NCBI GenBank assembly: GCA_026225945.1
Contig: JAMJFZ010000674.1
Coordinates: 338,501-402,500, forward strand
Direction: 5' to 3'
DNA: 64,000 nt
DNA from: Cricetomys ansorgei
Lineage: Eukaryota > Chordata > Mammalia > Rodentia > Nesomyidae
The notes beneath the pieces were generated by a model that was not told the DNA's origin, did no database searches, and was given only the letters and a program-made list of their open reading frames with translations. Position numbers and translations under genes: made by a program. Shown piece by piece: positions 45,121 through 57,850 of the stretch (its first letter is position 1; the number at the start of each line of letters is the position of its first letter).

Positions 45121-47785
45121 TTAGGACATATATTTGGCACACAGAGGCCAGAAGAGGGCTACTGACCTCCAGGAGGTAGAGTTACAATCAAATGTGAACG
45201 GCCTGATACGGGTGCTAGTCCTCTTGAAGAATACCAAGAGCTCTTAATCATTCAGCCATTTCTCCAGCCACCTAGTACCTAAGCCTATTGTACAGATAAG
45301 ACACTGGAATGTGTATGGGACTGCTTTCTGAATGTGTGAGGAGCTGCATACTTTTGGGGAAAATATGTAATTTCAGCAACTGTTGATTTCTGCTTTATGA
45401 GATGTAGCCTGCCTGTTCCCAACTCTTGGCTAAAGCAATTGATGTTTAAAATAGCCACCCCCTAAAATCTTCATGTTAAAAGCATTTGTTTATAATATTG
45501 CTAATGAAGGGATTTTTGTGGCTCTCTCCTGCAGCTTCTAGCAGGGAAGCTGAGAAACACCCTACTTTGGGCTTTGTCTTATACAGTCATGCTGACACCA
45601 AGTCAGCTGGCTGGAGGTTGGGGGTTGCTGAACTATAGAGTTCTGCTTATCATGCAAATAAGGACTTTTGGATCAGGCAGTTCTTTTCTTCAAAAAAAAA
45701 AATGCCTGCAGGGAGCCGGCAGGGTGCTAAGTCCTTAGAGGCTGTGCTTTGCATCTTGGAGAAATCCTTTTGTTCTTTATTGAACCGGTAGGAGAAAAAG
45801 AATTTCTATAGCCAATGGCTATGTGGATACAGAAATGTAGAAAATGTGTAGAACTTCAAGATGGAAATCAATTTTTAAAATCTTGAAAACTTAGAAGCAG
45901 TTGAAGATGGTGAGAACATTTATTTCTAAGACAAGTAAACAGCATTACCAATGCCATCTGCAATAGTATAGTAATTCAATGTGGTGGCATATTGCCAGAA
46001 GAATATGAAGAGACCACAGATTAGAGTGTAGATCATCCTTCATATTATATACTGTGCATAAGAATCACCTGGTGGACATACTAAAACGCAGCTTGCCTAT
46101 ATACTATGTGCCAAGCTTGCAATCCCAGGTAGGAAGAAGAGGAATTTGAAGTCTGCTTGAGAGACAAAGTGGGTTCTTGCCTCACCAGGTCTAGAAACAT
46201 CCTTATGAACAGCTTCAAAAAAGGTTTAAGACACTCAATGGTCATAACTTTTCATTACAACAGCATCTTAGTTAACTGAAGAAACCAGGGAGGTACAAAA
46301 ACACCGTTGCCTGGCGAGGGGAGGGCGGTGGCTATACAGAGGAGAATACCAGAATATAAGTGATTGATCAGCGAAACTGAAAAGGGGCCTGTAATTACTG
46401 AGAAGGAAGAAATATAATATTTTTTTGCATAAATATACATTGTAGTTTAAATGATGATTTCTAATTTTTGCTGAAAATGCTCCCCACAAGAGCCAAAGAC
46501 AATTGAACAAATACCCAAACTCCAGCCAAGAGAAGCCCTTTTTAGGAGTCATTAGTCTGGGTTGTCCAAGAGACTCCCAAATATTACAGGCTATTGTTAT
46601 TCCCCTCATTGTCACCCAGAGCTGAAAGATAAGTACCTATTGCTAAGTGACTGCCGAGGTCCAGCCCTGGCTGGGGTTTCAGTGACCCATGAGGGAGGGG
46701 CAGAGTGGCAGAAATAATAAGAATAAAACTGCAAGTCTTATGGATGGGAGAAATTTCTCTCTTTTTTCCCTTCTGCTGTTTCTTTTTCCTTTTAGTATTC
46801 TCCTTCTTTCTTCTTCTCTCTCTTCTCTGTCTACCTCCTGCTAGCTATCTATTTTCCCATATATATATATATATTTGGCAAAGCCTGTCATGGGGCAAGA
46901 TCACATTACAATCACATCTTAATCATACACTTAAACTTTACATAATGATTGCGGGTTTTACATTTCAGTGATGACAAGTTCCATATTTTTTAAAAACATG
47001 TTATCTTAAAACTCACACCTGAACACCTAGTTTCCCATAAATATTTTTCCCACAGTTCATCTATATCCTAGAAGCAATAGTTTTATAAATTATAGATTAA
47101 CAAAGTTTAAGCAAGCCAACTAATTTCACAGCCAGTTTTTATTGTAATTGGTAGGTTGATAGGGAATGAATATATCTCGTAGTATCCTAACGTACACAAT
47201 TCTTATTTAGTTAACACAGTGAAACAAGTTTACTATAACTAGAAAACTTTGAGTCAGGGATCTTTTTGCTTTTCTTAGGTAAAAGGAAAGTCTGCTGCAC
47301 AGCTCTATGTCCCCAAGGCATACCCCAAACCCATCAGTAAACTTTTGATTATAGAGACCAGGAAAGAGACAATTTTATTTGTGGTCGAGGAAGTTCAAGC
47401 CTAACAATGGGCACTGAAACTCGTTTGTTATTACTTGATCATAGGTCTGTTTTTCGTAGGTAAAACTCATGGGCCTTAGCAATTAAGCTTTCTTTGTTCT
47501 AGCTTTCCTAACCTTGACCAAACAAGTCCCTAGCAAAAATGTGTTTTCTTCTTAAGTTATTGATTCTAAGGCAGCTGGCAAAGCACCCTAATTTAACCCT
47601 GTAACTATATGTGAAAAACACCTACTGTTCTTAACCACACATGTTTTTTAGTTATTCTTTCTGGAGTTTCAGTAGAGTCAGCAATTCAACTAAGTAGTAC
47701 TGCCTTGCCCAGGTGACATTGCTTGAGGGAAAATCATCACCATTGTTATGTGTGCCAGCAACACTGCCCAGTGAGGGGTTAGAGA

Positions 47786-47876
47786 CCCCCATAGAACTTT
47801 CATACCATAAAAGCGAGAGGGAGGCTATAGTAGCAGAACTTTCATACCATAAAAGCGAGAGGGAGACCATGGTAGC
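47786..47876. repeat. Tandem duplication, about 43 bp x 2
   Basis: 'agaactttcataccataaaagcgagagggag' occurs at about 47795 and 47838 with the spacer. The region around (46650-47960) looks like a decayed LTR or ERV-derived sequence but I cannot name it. Confidence 0.75.
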
Positions 47877-47979
47877 AACAAGCATGATAAGGCCCAGCAG
47901 TGGCAAAGGGCATTCAGGAGACAATCTTTGGGAGGCCAAGGTAAAAACCTACTGTCTCCCTGCTAAGACATAGGCTGAC

Positions 47980-48963
47980 TCCTGAAGCTCCAATGCTGGC
48001 TGCTGTTCTTCTGCACTGCTCCCAACAAGTGATCTCACATATCAGACACTGGGCCCAAAGACTCTGAGCTGGAACTGGCCTAAAAGCCTCCTCCCTGGGC
48101 CTAGGTTTCATGGTGCAATAAGGGGCCATGCAAGCTTCTAATGGAGGGAATCCTCCAGCAGTCATATCTGGGTATGATGCCTATGAGCCACACCAACTAG
48201 CATGGCATGATAACTCTAAGGTACAGTTTTGGCACCCATATCTTGACAATACCATCATATCTCTAATTGAACTTAAGACTCACTCAACAAGTGGGCTTAA
48301 GACCCACTCAAGAAGTGGGAAATCATAGCTGTTACTGGAAACCTAGACAACTATCCAGAGCTAGTGAAATCATGGATCTTGGAGAAGAACCTACAATCAC
48401 TATATTACTTAGCAAGACTAAACCCTAATTTCTTTCTAAATATTTGTTCTTATTCTCCCAGAGAAATACAGTCCTCAGCCCTTATCAAGAAAACTTCTCT
48501 TTGCAACGGATGGAGACCATTACAGAAAACTATAACTAATCAAAATCTATAGTTTGGCATCACAATCCCAATGTATAGATCAACAAAACAAACCCCATAC
48601 CTAAATATCAAGGAACGTTAGGGAAGAGGGGGATGAAAGATTTTCAGAGCCAGAGAGACGGAGATTTTGCTGTGAGATTGTGTCTTCCTGTAAAGTCGAA
48701 GCTAAACTCATAAAATCTCACCAACCTGACTGCCTAAGTGAAACCTCAACAAGGAATTCACCAGTAGTCATGCTCATGTGGACAGGAAAAGCTCAAGAAG
48801 GCTCAACCCTGCCCAAAGAACTACAGGTAACTGAGGGAGGCAGAAACTGTCTTCTCCAGGGAAGAGCACACGAATAGTTTATGAAAAAGGAAATGGTGAG
48901 ATCTGAGAACGTATCCTAGAAGTAACATTAAACAGACTGATCAGGTTGTATATTCATTTTTAG

Positions 48964-49015
<52 letters not shown>

Positions 49016-49170
49016 TACATCCATGTATATAACAACTATTCATAAGAAAAGAGGACAATAGATTTTAAAAGAGCAAGGAAAGGTATATGGGAGGTTGTAA
49101 AAAGGAAAGGGAAGGGAGAAATGATGGAATCATTTTATAATATCAAAAATTAAAATAAAGGACTTAAAGA
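47980..49170 (+). mobile_element. L1 3' untranslated region (rodent Lx-like)
   Basis: Known rodent L1 3'-end words in order: 'cttggagaagaacctacaatcac', 'aacttctctttgcaacggatggagaccattacagaaaac', 'gctgtgagattgtgtcttcc', 'aacctgactgcctaag', 'ccagggaagagcac', an (AT)n tract at 48966-49011, 'gtatatgggaggttg' and a final aaaattaaaataaagg. It ends immediately before duplicated block D copy 3. Confidence 0.65.
48966..49011. repeat. (TA)n microsatellite inside the L1 3' UTR
   Basis: About 22 TA units; this position is also TA/TG-rich in other rodent L1 3' UTRs. Confidence 0.9.
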
Positions 49171-49204
49171 CAATTCAATCCAAACCAACAAAATGAACAA
49201 ACTA

Positions 49205-51450
49205 AAGAGGAATGAACCTGGTGTTATGGCTTAAATGTACAATCTAAGCACTTAGAAGGCAGGGGGACTGCCTTTTGAGGCCAGGGAGTGCCACATAATA
49301 TTCCTCAGGTGAGCCTCAGATATATAATGAGACATTGTCACCCCCTTCCCAAAAAATCCAATAAAGAAAAATAAATGAATAAATAAAGCCATCAATGTTA
49401 AAACTGAAATATAAGAAAAATGGTATCAGTAAGGAAACGTACGCTCAAAAATTAGAAATATTCTATGAGACTAAAGGAGAAAAAAAATTCACATTTATTG
49501 CTTTAAACTATCAAAGATTTTAGGAGTGACATTTCTTTAATTAAAATAAATTTTCCTTGAGACTTTGTATGCCCAGCAATAATGTCTTCTTTAAGATTAA
49601 AAATTTGAAGGGGGTTATGTCTATTTTTTAGACATTCTGTTAGGACTGCTGGAAAGATATCTCAGTAGGCAAAGCCCTTACCGTGAAAGCTTTAGCACCT
49701 GAACTGGACCCATAGAATCTAGGCAGCATTCTCTTATTTGTGGGCCAGCCAGGTGGCTCAGTGGGTAAATGCACTTGTTGCCAGCCTGACCCTCTAAATT
49801 AGATCGTTCGGACCTCCGTGGTGAAAGGAGAGAAATTACTCCTGCAGGTTGTTGTCTGGTTTTCATGTGTGCACTGTAGCAGGCTCCCTCCAGCCCCACA
49901 CAAATTAAATGCGTAGGAAAATGTTAAAAAATGTTTGCGTATGGTGCTGTAAACTTGTGATGAGGATGGAAAGAAAGGAGAATCCCTGGGACTCACTGGC
50001 CAGAAAATCTAGCCTAATCGGTAAGCTCTGTGTCCCACTGAGGGACTTATTTTTTAAACAAACAAACAAACAAACCAAAACCACAATAAACTTGTGGTTG
50101 GCTTGTGAGGAACAACACTCAGTGTGTACAAGAATGTCTACTGTATGTACACAAACATGCTCACCCACCTGTACAGAAAGACCTGTACACAGGCCTCTGC
50201 ACACATTCTCACTCACTAAATTCTGTTATGGAAAAAACAAAAGAATTTTTCTCAGGTACACAGTGTTCATTCAGTTACTACATTAAATTGAATTGGTGTG
50301 GAATCATTTTCTTCAAGTAAAAGGTTTCTCAAGTGTCCCCACGTGGTCTGTAAAAAGTACTTACTGACTCCGACTTGGGGCCCAAGAGTAGCACACAACC
50401 CATAGTACAGCAGGAAAAAGCAAAGTAAAGCACCAACCAACCAACCCTGCCTGGTTTTGTGGCGCACAATAATAAATCCTGGCACTAGAGGGCAGCAAAG
50501 GTAGGCTAGGAAACGGAAGGCTAGCCAGGCTGTGCTATACAGTCAGACCCTTTCTGATAACAGGTCAGCCAGGCAGTGGTGGTGCATTCCTTTAATGCCA
50601 ACACTCAGGAGGCAGAAGCATGTGGATCTCTCGGAGTTCGAGACCAACCTGCTCTATAAAGCAAGTTCCGGTACGGCCACGGCTACACAGAGAAACCCTA
50701 TCTCAAAAAACAAAAAAAAATAAAGCAAAATATAATAACCACCCCAACCCTAAACAACAACAAAAATTTATGAGAACAGTTAAAAATCTGCATTTTTAAA
50801 GCTTTGTCAGGAATTAGAGACATGTACTATCATATCCAGTTTTATATGGTGCTGGGACTTGAACCCAGGGCTTTGTCTGTGGTAAGCGAACATTCTCCCA
50901 ACTGAGTTACATTTCCAATACTGTGCTCTCTCTTTTCAGACAGGAAAAATCTCACACAGATCTTATCACAGGCCTAAATACAGAAACATTGGACATCTGA
51001 ATAACTGAATTCTCTTACAAATTGTGATAATATGTTTTATTTCAAAGCAGCATTTTTTATGTGAGGAAATTCTTTTATAGTTACAAAAATTTAAAACAGA
51101 AAAGTTTTATACACACTGACTCACAACATTGAGTATTTCAAATAGCAGAAACCTCAAAGAATGTCACAGTGGGGATAGGGGTATAATTAAAAAGTCTGTT
51201 CTGTGCGTGGGAGGTCTGCATATCACTACCATGTCAGGGTGGAGTTAAGTGTCAACTTCCTCTCACTTTCTGAAAGATTCCAGCAATACCCCTTCTAGAA
51301 GCCATAAAACAATAGGAATTATACATATTTTCTTAGTGGTCTTCAGCTAGATTATTGGACATTAAAGAAGAGGCCATTGCTTATTTATTAGATTACCAAG
51401 TGCCCAATTTATAATGTACACTCCATAAATATGTATCTATTTAATATGTA
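49205..51450 (-). repeat. Duplicated block D, copy 3
   Basis: Begins right after an L1 3' end with 'aatgaacctgg', as copy 1 does at 29900. Covers the B3-like element, the 'gtacacagtgttc' and 'agcacacaacccatagtacagcagg' landmarks and the 'ctgaataactgaattctc' segment. It continues past the point (51059) where copy 1 is broken, so it shows the unbroken arrangement. A B1 inserted at 50568-50732. Confidence 0.7.
50568..50732 (+). mobile_element. B1 SINE
   Basis: 'gccaggcagtggtggtgcattcc' to 'gagaaaccctatctcaaaaaac'. Inserted in block D copy 3 and absent at the same place in copies 1 and 2, so younger than the duplication. Confidence 0.9.
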
Positions 51451-51565
51451 CATTTAAGACCCTTTATTTCTAATAGGATTCATAATACATTTGGGATATG
51501 TTTATTAAGGACAAGAACAGAAATAACAGTGTGAATCATTTAAAATGTTACATTATATTATTTAA

Positions 51566-51569
<4 letters not shown>

Positions 51570-51605
<36 letters not shown>
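51570..51605. repeat. (GT)n microsatellite
   Basis: About 18 GT units. Confidence 0.9.
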
Positions 51606-51606
<1 letters not shown>

Positions 51607-51849
51607 TGTCTATGTACCTACTTGTGCCAGAATAGGACCTTGGATGCCAGGGACCTAAAGGGATCTGGAGACAGTCCCATTTAGATCTCTTGGCCCCAGG
51701 CACCCAGTTGCTGGGCTGGTTCATCAGTTACCTTAAAATGGATAAAATATAAAAATAATAGAAAACCAGAACATTCTTTGGGGGAATATTATTGATCTCT
51801 TAGGTATGATACCAAAGCATCAACAACAAAACAGAGACATAAGTACATT

Positions 51850-52565
51850 GGTCGATCATAATCATAAGCTTCTAGGATTCCCTGGGAAGCCACACATCAA
51901 GTCATCCAGTGAAGCTACCTCCAACTCCAGCAGGCATTCCTTGAGAACCCACAATCCAACCTGCAAGAGAAGCAAGTAGCCAGGAAACAGTGGCCACACC
52001 TGACAAGATCTCAGAAGAATTCCCAATACGAAACACACAACCATCATACCCTCTTAAGAACCAGAGAGGGCAACATAAACCAAGCAACAAGACACCCAGG
52101 CAACAAAGACAAAATATCAGCACCTAGAATGACAATCTTCCCAACCCCAGATGCCTAGAACACAGTCAGTACCAGCCATGACAATATATCTCACTAGAGC
52201 CCAGTACCCCTGCTACAGTAGACTCTGAAAAAATGCAACACAGATGTGACACAAGACAAGGACCTTAAAATAGCCTTTATGTCTATGATAGAGGTCCTTA
52301 TAGAGAAAATGAGTAAATACTTTAAGAAATCTATGAAATCACAGTCCTTGGAAAGAAATGAATTTAAAGACCTGAAAATGAAAGTTGAATCTATAAAGAA
52401 AATCAAAACTGAGGGAAATCTGGAAGTGAAAAATTTAGAAACTCATGCTGGAATCTCAGAGGCAAGCCTCTAACGGAATACAAAGGATGAAGAAGATAAT
52501 CTCAGAAATTGGAGACACAACAGAAGAAATAGATGCCTCAATCAAAGAAAATGTTAAATCTACAA
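51850..52565 (+). mobile_element. L1 ORF1-like fragment, sense on plus
   Basis: Carries L1 5'/ORF1-type text: 'gaccttaaaatagcctttatgtctatg', 'gagaaaatgagtaaatac', 'cctgaaaatgaaagttgaa', 'ggaatctcagaggc', 'gaaattggagacacaacag'. Interrupted by stops. It meets an antisense L1 ORF2 piece at about 52570. Confidence 0.6.
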
Positions 52566-52800
52566 AATCGTTTTTGATTTTCATGAGGAGAAGTATGATA
52601 TGAATTTAGATCTGTTTTTCCACATGTGGATTTTATTTCCCAGAACTGTTTGTTGAAGATGTGCCCTTTCCTTCAAATGCATTGTTTCTTGACAAATTTG
52701 TAAAATTAAATGTGGCTGTAGCAGCATGGGTTCATATCTGTGTCTTCTATGCTACTGGGTTATAGGTCTCTTGTCTATTTTTCCATATGTTTCTCCTGAC
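52566..52800 (-). mobile_element. L1 ORF2 fragment, antisense
   Basis: The plus strand reads like the reverse complement of L1 ORF2: 'tttttccacatgtggattttatttcccagaactgtttgttgaagatg', 'tggctgtagcagcatgggttcatatctgtgtcttctatgc'. Broken and short. Convergent with the ORF1-like piece on its left. Confidence 0.6.
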
Positions 52801-53729
52801 CTTTGTTCCCTTTGTAATTTTTGGAGCTCTTCCAATCTTTTTCTTTTTGTTATCTTTACTCTTCTTATGGACTTACGTGGAACCAGCTTCCAAGCTAACA
52901 TTTTGTCCTGGGCACCTTATTTCCTTTCGCCCCTGACATGGTATTTCTGCCTTTCCTTGGGGTTCAAAGCAATGGATTTAGCTGACTTGGGAATGAAATC
53001 TCTGCAACAATGAAGCAAAGCAAAACTATGTGCATGTTCTCTCTGTGTCTCTGTTTCTCTGTCTCTCTCTTTCCTCTCTCTGTCTCTGTGCACATATTCA
53101 TCAACATGAAAAATTAGGTGTTTGAATGTGGGTCAAAAGTCAGTCTGATTGTTGTTCCTTTGGCTCCACCTGCTTTTTAAAAAATGGTGTCTCTCTGGCC
53201 TGGAGGTGGCCATGTAACCTAGATTGGCTGGCTAGTTAAGCCTCAGGGATCTCTTTGTTTCTGTCTCCCTACTTCTGGAATTAAAAGCACACAGCACTAT
53301 GCCCGGCTTTACTGCGTGAGTTCTGGTCACGCAACTTGTATTCTCATGCTTTTGATGTAGGTAGGCCCCTGCTGAAGGGCGCTCTGCTCTGCCATGCAGA
53401 CCTTGCCCTGCAGGCATCCCAGCAGCACTAAAAGCCATTTCCAGCCCCTCAATAGGCCCCACCCTTGACCTCTGTGCAGAGCACAGCTTCTGCTGCTGCC
53501 TTCCTCTAGAGCAGAGGCAGACATGCCCTATAAATCTCTTTTGTGAAATCTGCTTTATGAAGTTGTCTTTTTTGTCCTGTTGAAGTTAAGAAGTGAACAA
53601 GGAAGAACACCTCAGCTTAGCCAGTGAAATTTCCCCTCAGACTTGCAACACTGGGGAAACTTTTCCCCTAGGAGTGGAGCAGAGTGGAGCTGTTACACTG
53701 TTATCACTCCATCTCAGCCAGGAAGTCTT

Positions 53730-53905
53730 CTCCACTTCAGAGTTGTATAGTTACTGGGCTCCCAAATGCCAGGATAACTTTCCATTGGGACACCTTCCCC
53801 ATTTTAGAGCTGTGTGGTCCCTGGGCTCCCAAATGTAGGATAACTTCCTCTCAGAGCTCCACTGGGGACACCTTCCCCATGTCAGAGCTATGTGTTGCCA
53901 AGCTG
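53730..53905. repeat. Imperfect tandem repeat, about 70 bp x 2.5
   Basis: 'cagag.tgt.tag.t.ctgggctcccaaatg.caggataact' followed by 'gggacaccttccccat' recurs at about 53738, 53806 and 53883. Confidence 0.7.
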
Positions 53906-53909
53906 GAAA

Positions 53910-56900
53910 AAACACTAATATTCAAGACAAGAACTTTTCTGACTGAGCCATCTCTCCAACCCTCTTTTCCTGTTTTGTTTGTTTTTTTGGTTTTTGTTTT
54001 TTTTGGTGAAGTAATTTGTCACAGTAATGAAAAACTGACTAATCCACGGACAAAGAAATTTTCAAGGAAACTACAAACAAATCTTCTGACCTAGCCTCAG
54101 TCAATCAATGTGGCTGTATTTGGAATTTAGTTGGATAAACAAAGAAACAAGAACAGAATAAAATTCATTCTGGCAGTATCAAGTGAAAATACAAGGTTAT
54201 AGAGGCAGCAACAGTAGTGGAGGAAATATCCCATGATTAACAGTGGCTTCTTCAAATTAAGCATTTTTTTCAAAGTAGAATAATTTCCCCAGGAATAGAA
54301 CAATTTTTATCTCTAGTGAAACGCATTCCAAAAAGTAAGTCTTGAACATAAAACTTTCAGTGATAAAAAGTTTAACATAATATTATGAGTTTATAAAATT
54401 TATAAATTGTCAATACTCTTCAGTTCTCTGGTTTTCAAATTTTCCCATTCTTTTACTATTACTTTATGAATTTCCTTTATATAGATGGCTAGGGAAGATC
54501 ATAAATCTCAAGGATATTTTATAATTGTACATAGTGAGATTAGCACCAGAAGCCACTGAGATAATTATCTCATCAAATTAATTTTGATATATAATTTTAA
54601 CACAGTTTTGACATGTTATTCTCTGTTGATTTCTATGGATCTCCCCCCCCCCGGCAATGCATGATTTTCAGGATATTTTAATGATTCCTTAAATTACCTT
54701 ACATTTTTTCCAATAAAGTCTCTGTACTCAAAGCAACCAGAGTTTATCACATACAACTCTGAACCCAGTCACTGACGGCATTCATAGAAATATTCAGTAG
54801 AAGGAAATAACACCAACTTTTCTTTAGTTGTGGACATCTGGAAAATCATAAGATTTGGAAAATTCAAATCCCATTATATGAAATATTGATTTTAGACAAA
54901 ATATGGAGAAAAGAAATTTCAGGGGGCAGAAGAGGCTGTCTTCAACCCAGGTTTAGTGGCACATGCCTGTAATTCCAGTGTTTAAGTGTAGGAATAAGAG
55001 GTTATATAGTGAATTTAAGGCCAGCCAGGGATCAGGAAGTCTGTCTCAAACAACAACAATAACAACAAGAGAATTACAAAAGGAAAGAAACTATTACAGA
55101 CAGAAAAGAAGAAAGGGAGAGAGAAAGGAAAGAAAGAATGTCAGAAGGGAGGGAGAGCGGGAGGAAGTAAATGAGGAAGAGAGGGAGGGAAGGAGTAAAT
55201 AAGGAAGGATGAAAGGCAGGCAGGATATCCAAATAGTCCTCTGGAAGTAAGAGAGAGGGAACAACTTTTATTATTCATTCTAGCAGGAGGGGGCAGCATC
55301 CGCTCAAGTGGATGGAAGTTAGAAGGAAACACAGTTCTGTACTGTATGCAAACAGACTTCCTGATAATTTAAAGTTCAAAAATGGGCAAGCTTAACAGAG
55401 TTGCACACACTTATAATCTCAGATTATGATGGGAAGCAGGATTGATTGTTCTTTTGAGGCAAGCCTGGGCTATATAGCAAGATTATGCTTCCAAAACAAA
55501 AGAAACGAAATAAAACAACTTTGCAATATGGAAAATCATTTGCAAGATTGGGATAAGATGCCTTATGGAGGTACTTGACAGTGGGAATATTGAGTCAGCA
55601 GCTACATTACAGGTCCCTTCAAAGAGTTAGTTTCAGTGAAATCTGAAGTTCATTTTAAATCTTATGTTGCAGAAAAAAAACAACACACCGGATGATTTCT
55701 CTCATTTCAGTCAATCTCGTGACTTATTGACAATTCTTAGTACCTCCCTAGTCGAATACAATTAGAAATGACCTTGGAAGAAATGGTAATTTCCTTAAAG
55801 AAAGAGCTAGGTTACGTTGCTTTTTACCAGAAACTTCAGGGAATAAGCTAATTGGCTGTTGTTAGGCTACTTATTTATTTTGTGTTGGGGATGGATCCCA
55901 GGGCCTTGTAAATGCCAGGGGAGTACTGAATCACTATTCAACCTTTCCAGCTCTGGTTTTTGTTGGTTGATAATTAACTGATTTCTGATTAACTAAATAC
56001 ATGCAAGCTCTTTTTTCTACCTTGTAAAAAGAGTCTGCCTTGCAAGTATCAGCTTAGATTGTTAGTTTCACTTTATAGAGAATCTGAAAATACAAGTAAA
56101 GATTGAAAAAGAAGAGAAACATGATCAAAGATTACTGTAAACACGCTGTGTATTACCTTCTAGACATGCTTTTCATAATCGCATTTTATGTAGTTAAAGC
56201 TTACGTGATAAAAAGCTGTGTATTATACATAATAATATAGTTCATACATATGAAATTTTCTTCATGTTTTCTGCCTAATGTTTATAAATATTTGGTAGTA
56301 CAACTAAAAATGTGTTTAATGTACCATTTTACATAGTTGTCCAGTGTTGTTGATACCTGATTCTGTGATTCTATCCTTAATTTCATGATTAAATGGATAT
56401 TGTTTTGATGATACTATCTAGATGATAGAATATTTTTACTGTATAAATGACTTTATATAACATTTCTATTTACAAGTATAATGCATTTTGATCACTTTCA
56501 AATCCCTATCACCCTCCCTACCCCCTCCTTCCTTCCTTTCATCTGCTTCCTGTTCCCAAACAGTACTCCCTCTATTTTCTTGCTTTTCAAAATTCCTAGA
56601 TGGTGAATATGTGAGAAAACATGCAAAGTAAATCCAGTTTCAATATGAGACTCCCATTTGGTTAGTGAAATTTCAAAATACTATATGACAGAAATCTTTG
56701 GTGTTTTTCTAGAAGGCTTAAATTAATGTGATGTTGGGGGCTAGGGAGGCAGCTAAGTTGGAAGGTAGACTGCTTGCCTATCCTGCACAGAGTCCTAGGT
56801 TTGCTACCCTGTACTGCATAATACTGATCAAGGTGGTGCACCTTTGGAAATCCCAGCAGTCAGGAGTTTGACATAAGAAGGTCAAGAGTTCAAGGTCATT

Positions 56901-57190
56901 CTTGGCTACAAGTGATGAAGGGCTATCTTGGAGCACAGTAAATAAATATATAATAGATTAAAAAATTAAAAGTAACTCCAATTTTGAGACAGGGTCTCAA
57001 GGTAACCCAGGCTGGTCTCTAACGTACTATGGAGATGAAGACTATTTGGAATTTCTGATTCTTCTGCCTACTTCTACCACATGGGGAAGAAACAGACATG
57101 CACTACCATATCTCGTTTATGCAGTGTTGGGGATCAAAATAGGAGATTTGTGTCTCAGGGTAGCATTCTATCAATTGAACTTCACCTTCA
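53910..57190. other. Non-coding stretch with SINE remnants
   Basis: B1/B4-like remnants at about 54945-55060 and 55385-55500, a purine tract (GGAA/GGGA) at 55080-55220, a reverse ID-like element at about 55880-55955. No gene seen. Confidence 0.5.
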
Positions 57191-57327
57191 GTTCTAAATA
57201 GATTTACATGAGGTGTGTTCTTACTCTGCAGCTCTGGCTGGCCTCAATCTTGCAGCAATCTTCCCTCCATAGTCTCTCCAAGGGCTGGGTTGACGGGCTC
57301 CCGAGCTAGTATATGCTCACCCAAAGT

Positions 57328-57328
57328 G

Positions 57329-57361
<33 letters not shown>

Positions 57362-57380
57362 TGTGTATGTGTGTGTGTGT
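57328..57380. repeat. (GT)n microsatellite
   Basis: About 26 GT units with two interrupting 'at' steps. Confidence 0.9.
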
Positions 57381-57754
57381 GTACAGACGTGGTGACTAGA
57401 GGTTAACATTTGTGTCTTTCTCAGTTGGTTTCCACTTTATGTTTTTGAGATGACCCCACTGGACCTGGAATTTACAGATTAGGCTAGACTGCCTATCTGT
57501 ACAGCCAGCCCCAGGAATTCTCCCTACTATGCCTCCTCAGAACTGGGATCATAATGCTACTGGCTCTGGCTTTTTTATCTGAGCTGCAGATTAAACTCAA
57601 GGCCTCACACTTTCGTATCAAAAGCTTTCCAGGCCGAACCATCCTCCAGGCCCCACTAATGTTACTTTTATGATGGGTCACAATGATAGTGAAAATATTT
57701 CTGTTGTAACTTTCAATACCGAAAGCTAACTATGAGATAACCTACTTTCGGGAA

Positions 57755-57850
57755 GAAGGGAATTGTGTGGGCGTGTGGGAACTATGAGAAGTGGAGGGAG
57801 AAGAAACTCTTGTCAGGATGTATTATACGAGAGAATTAATTAATTAAAAG
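57755..57850 (+). mobile_element. Truncated L1 3' tail
   Basis: 'gggaactatgagaagtgg', 'actcttgtcaggatgtattatacgagagaattaattaatt': same short L1 3' end type as at 41.3 and 61.2 kb. Confidence 0.5.
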
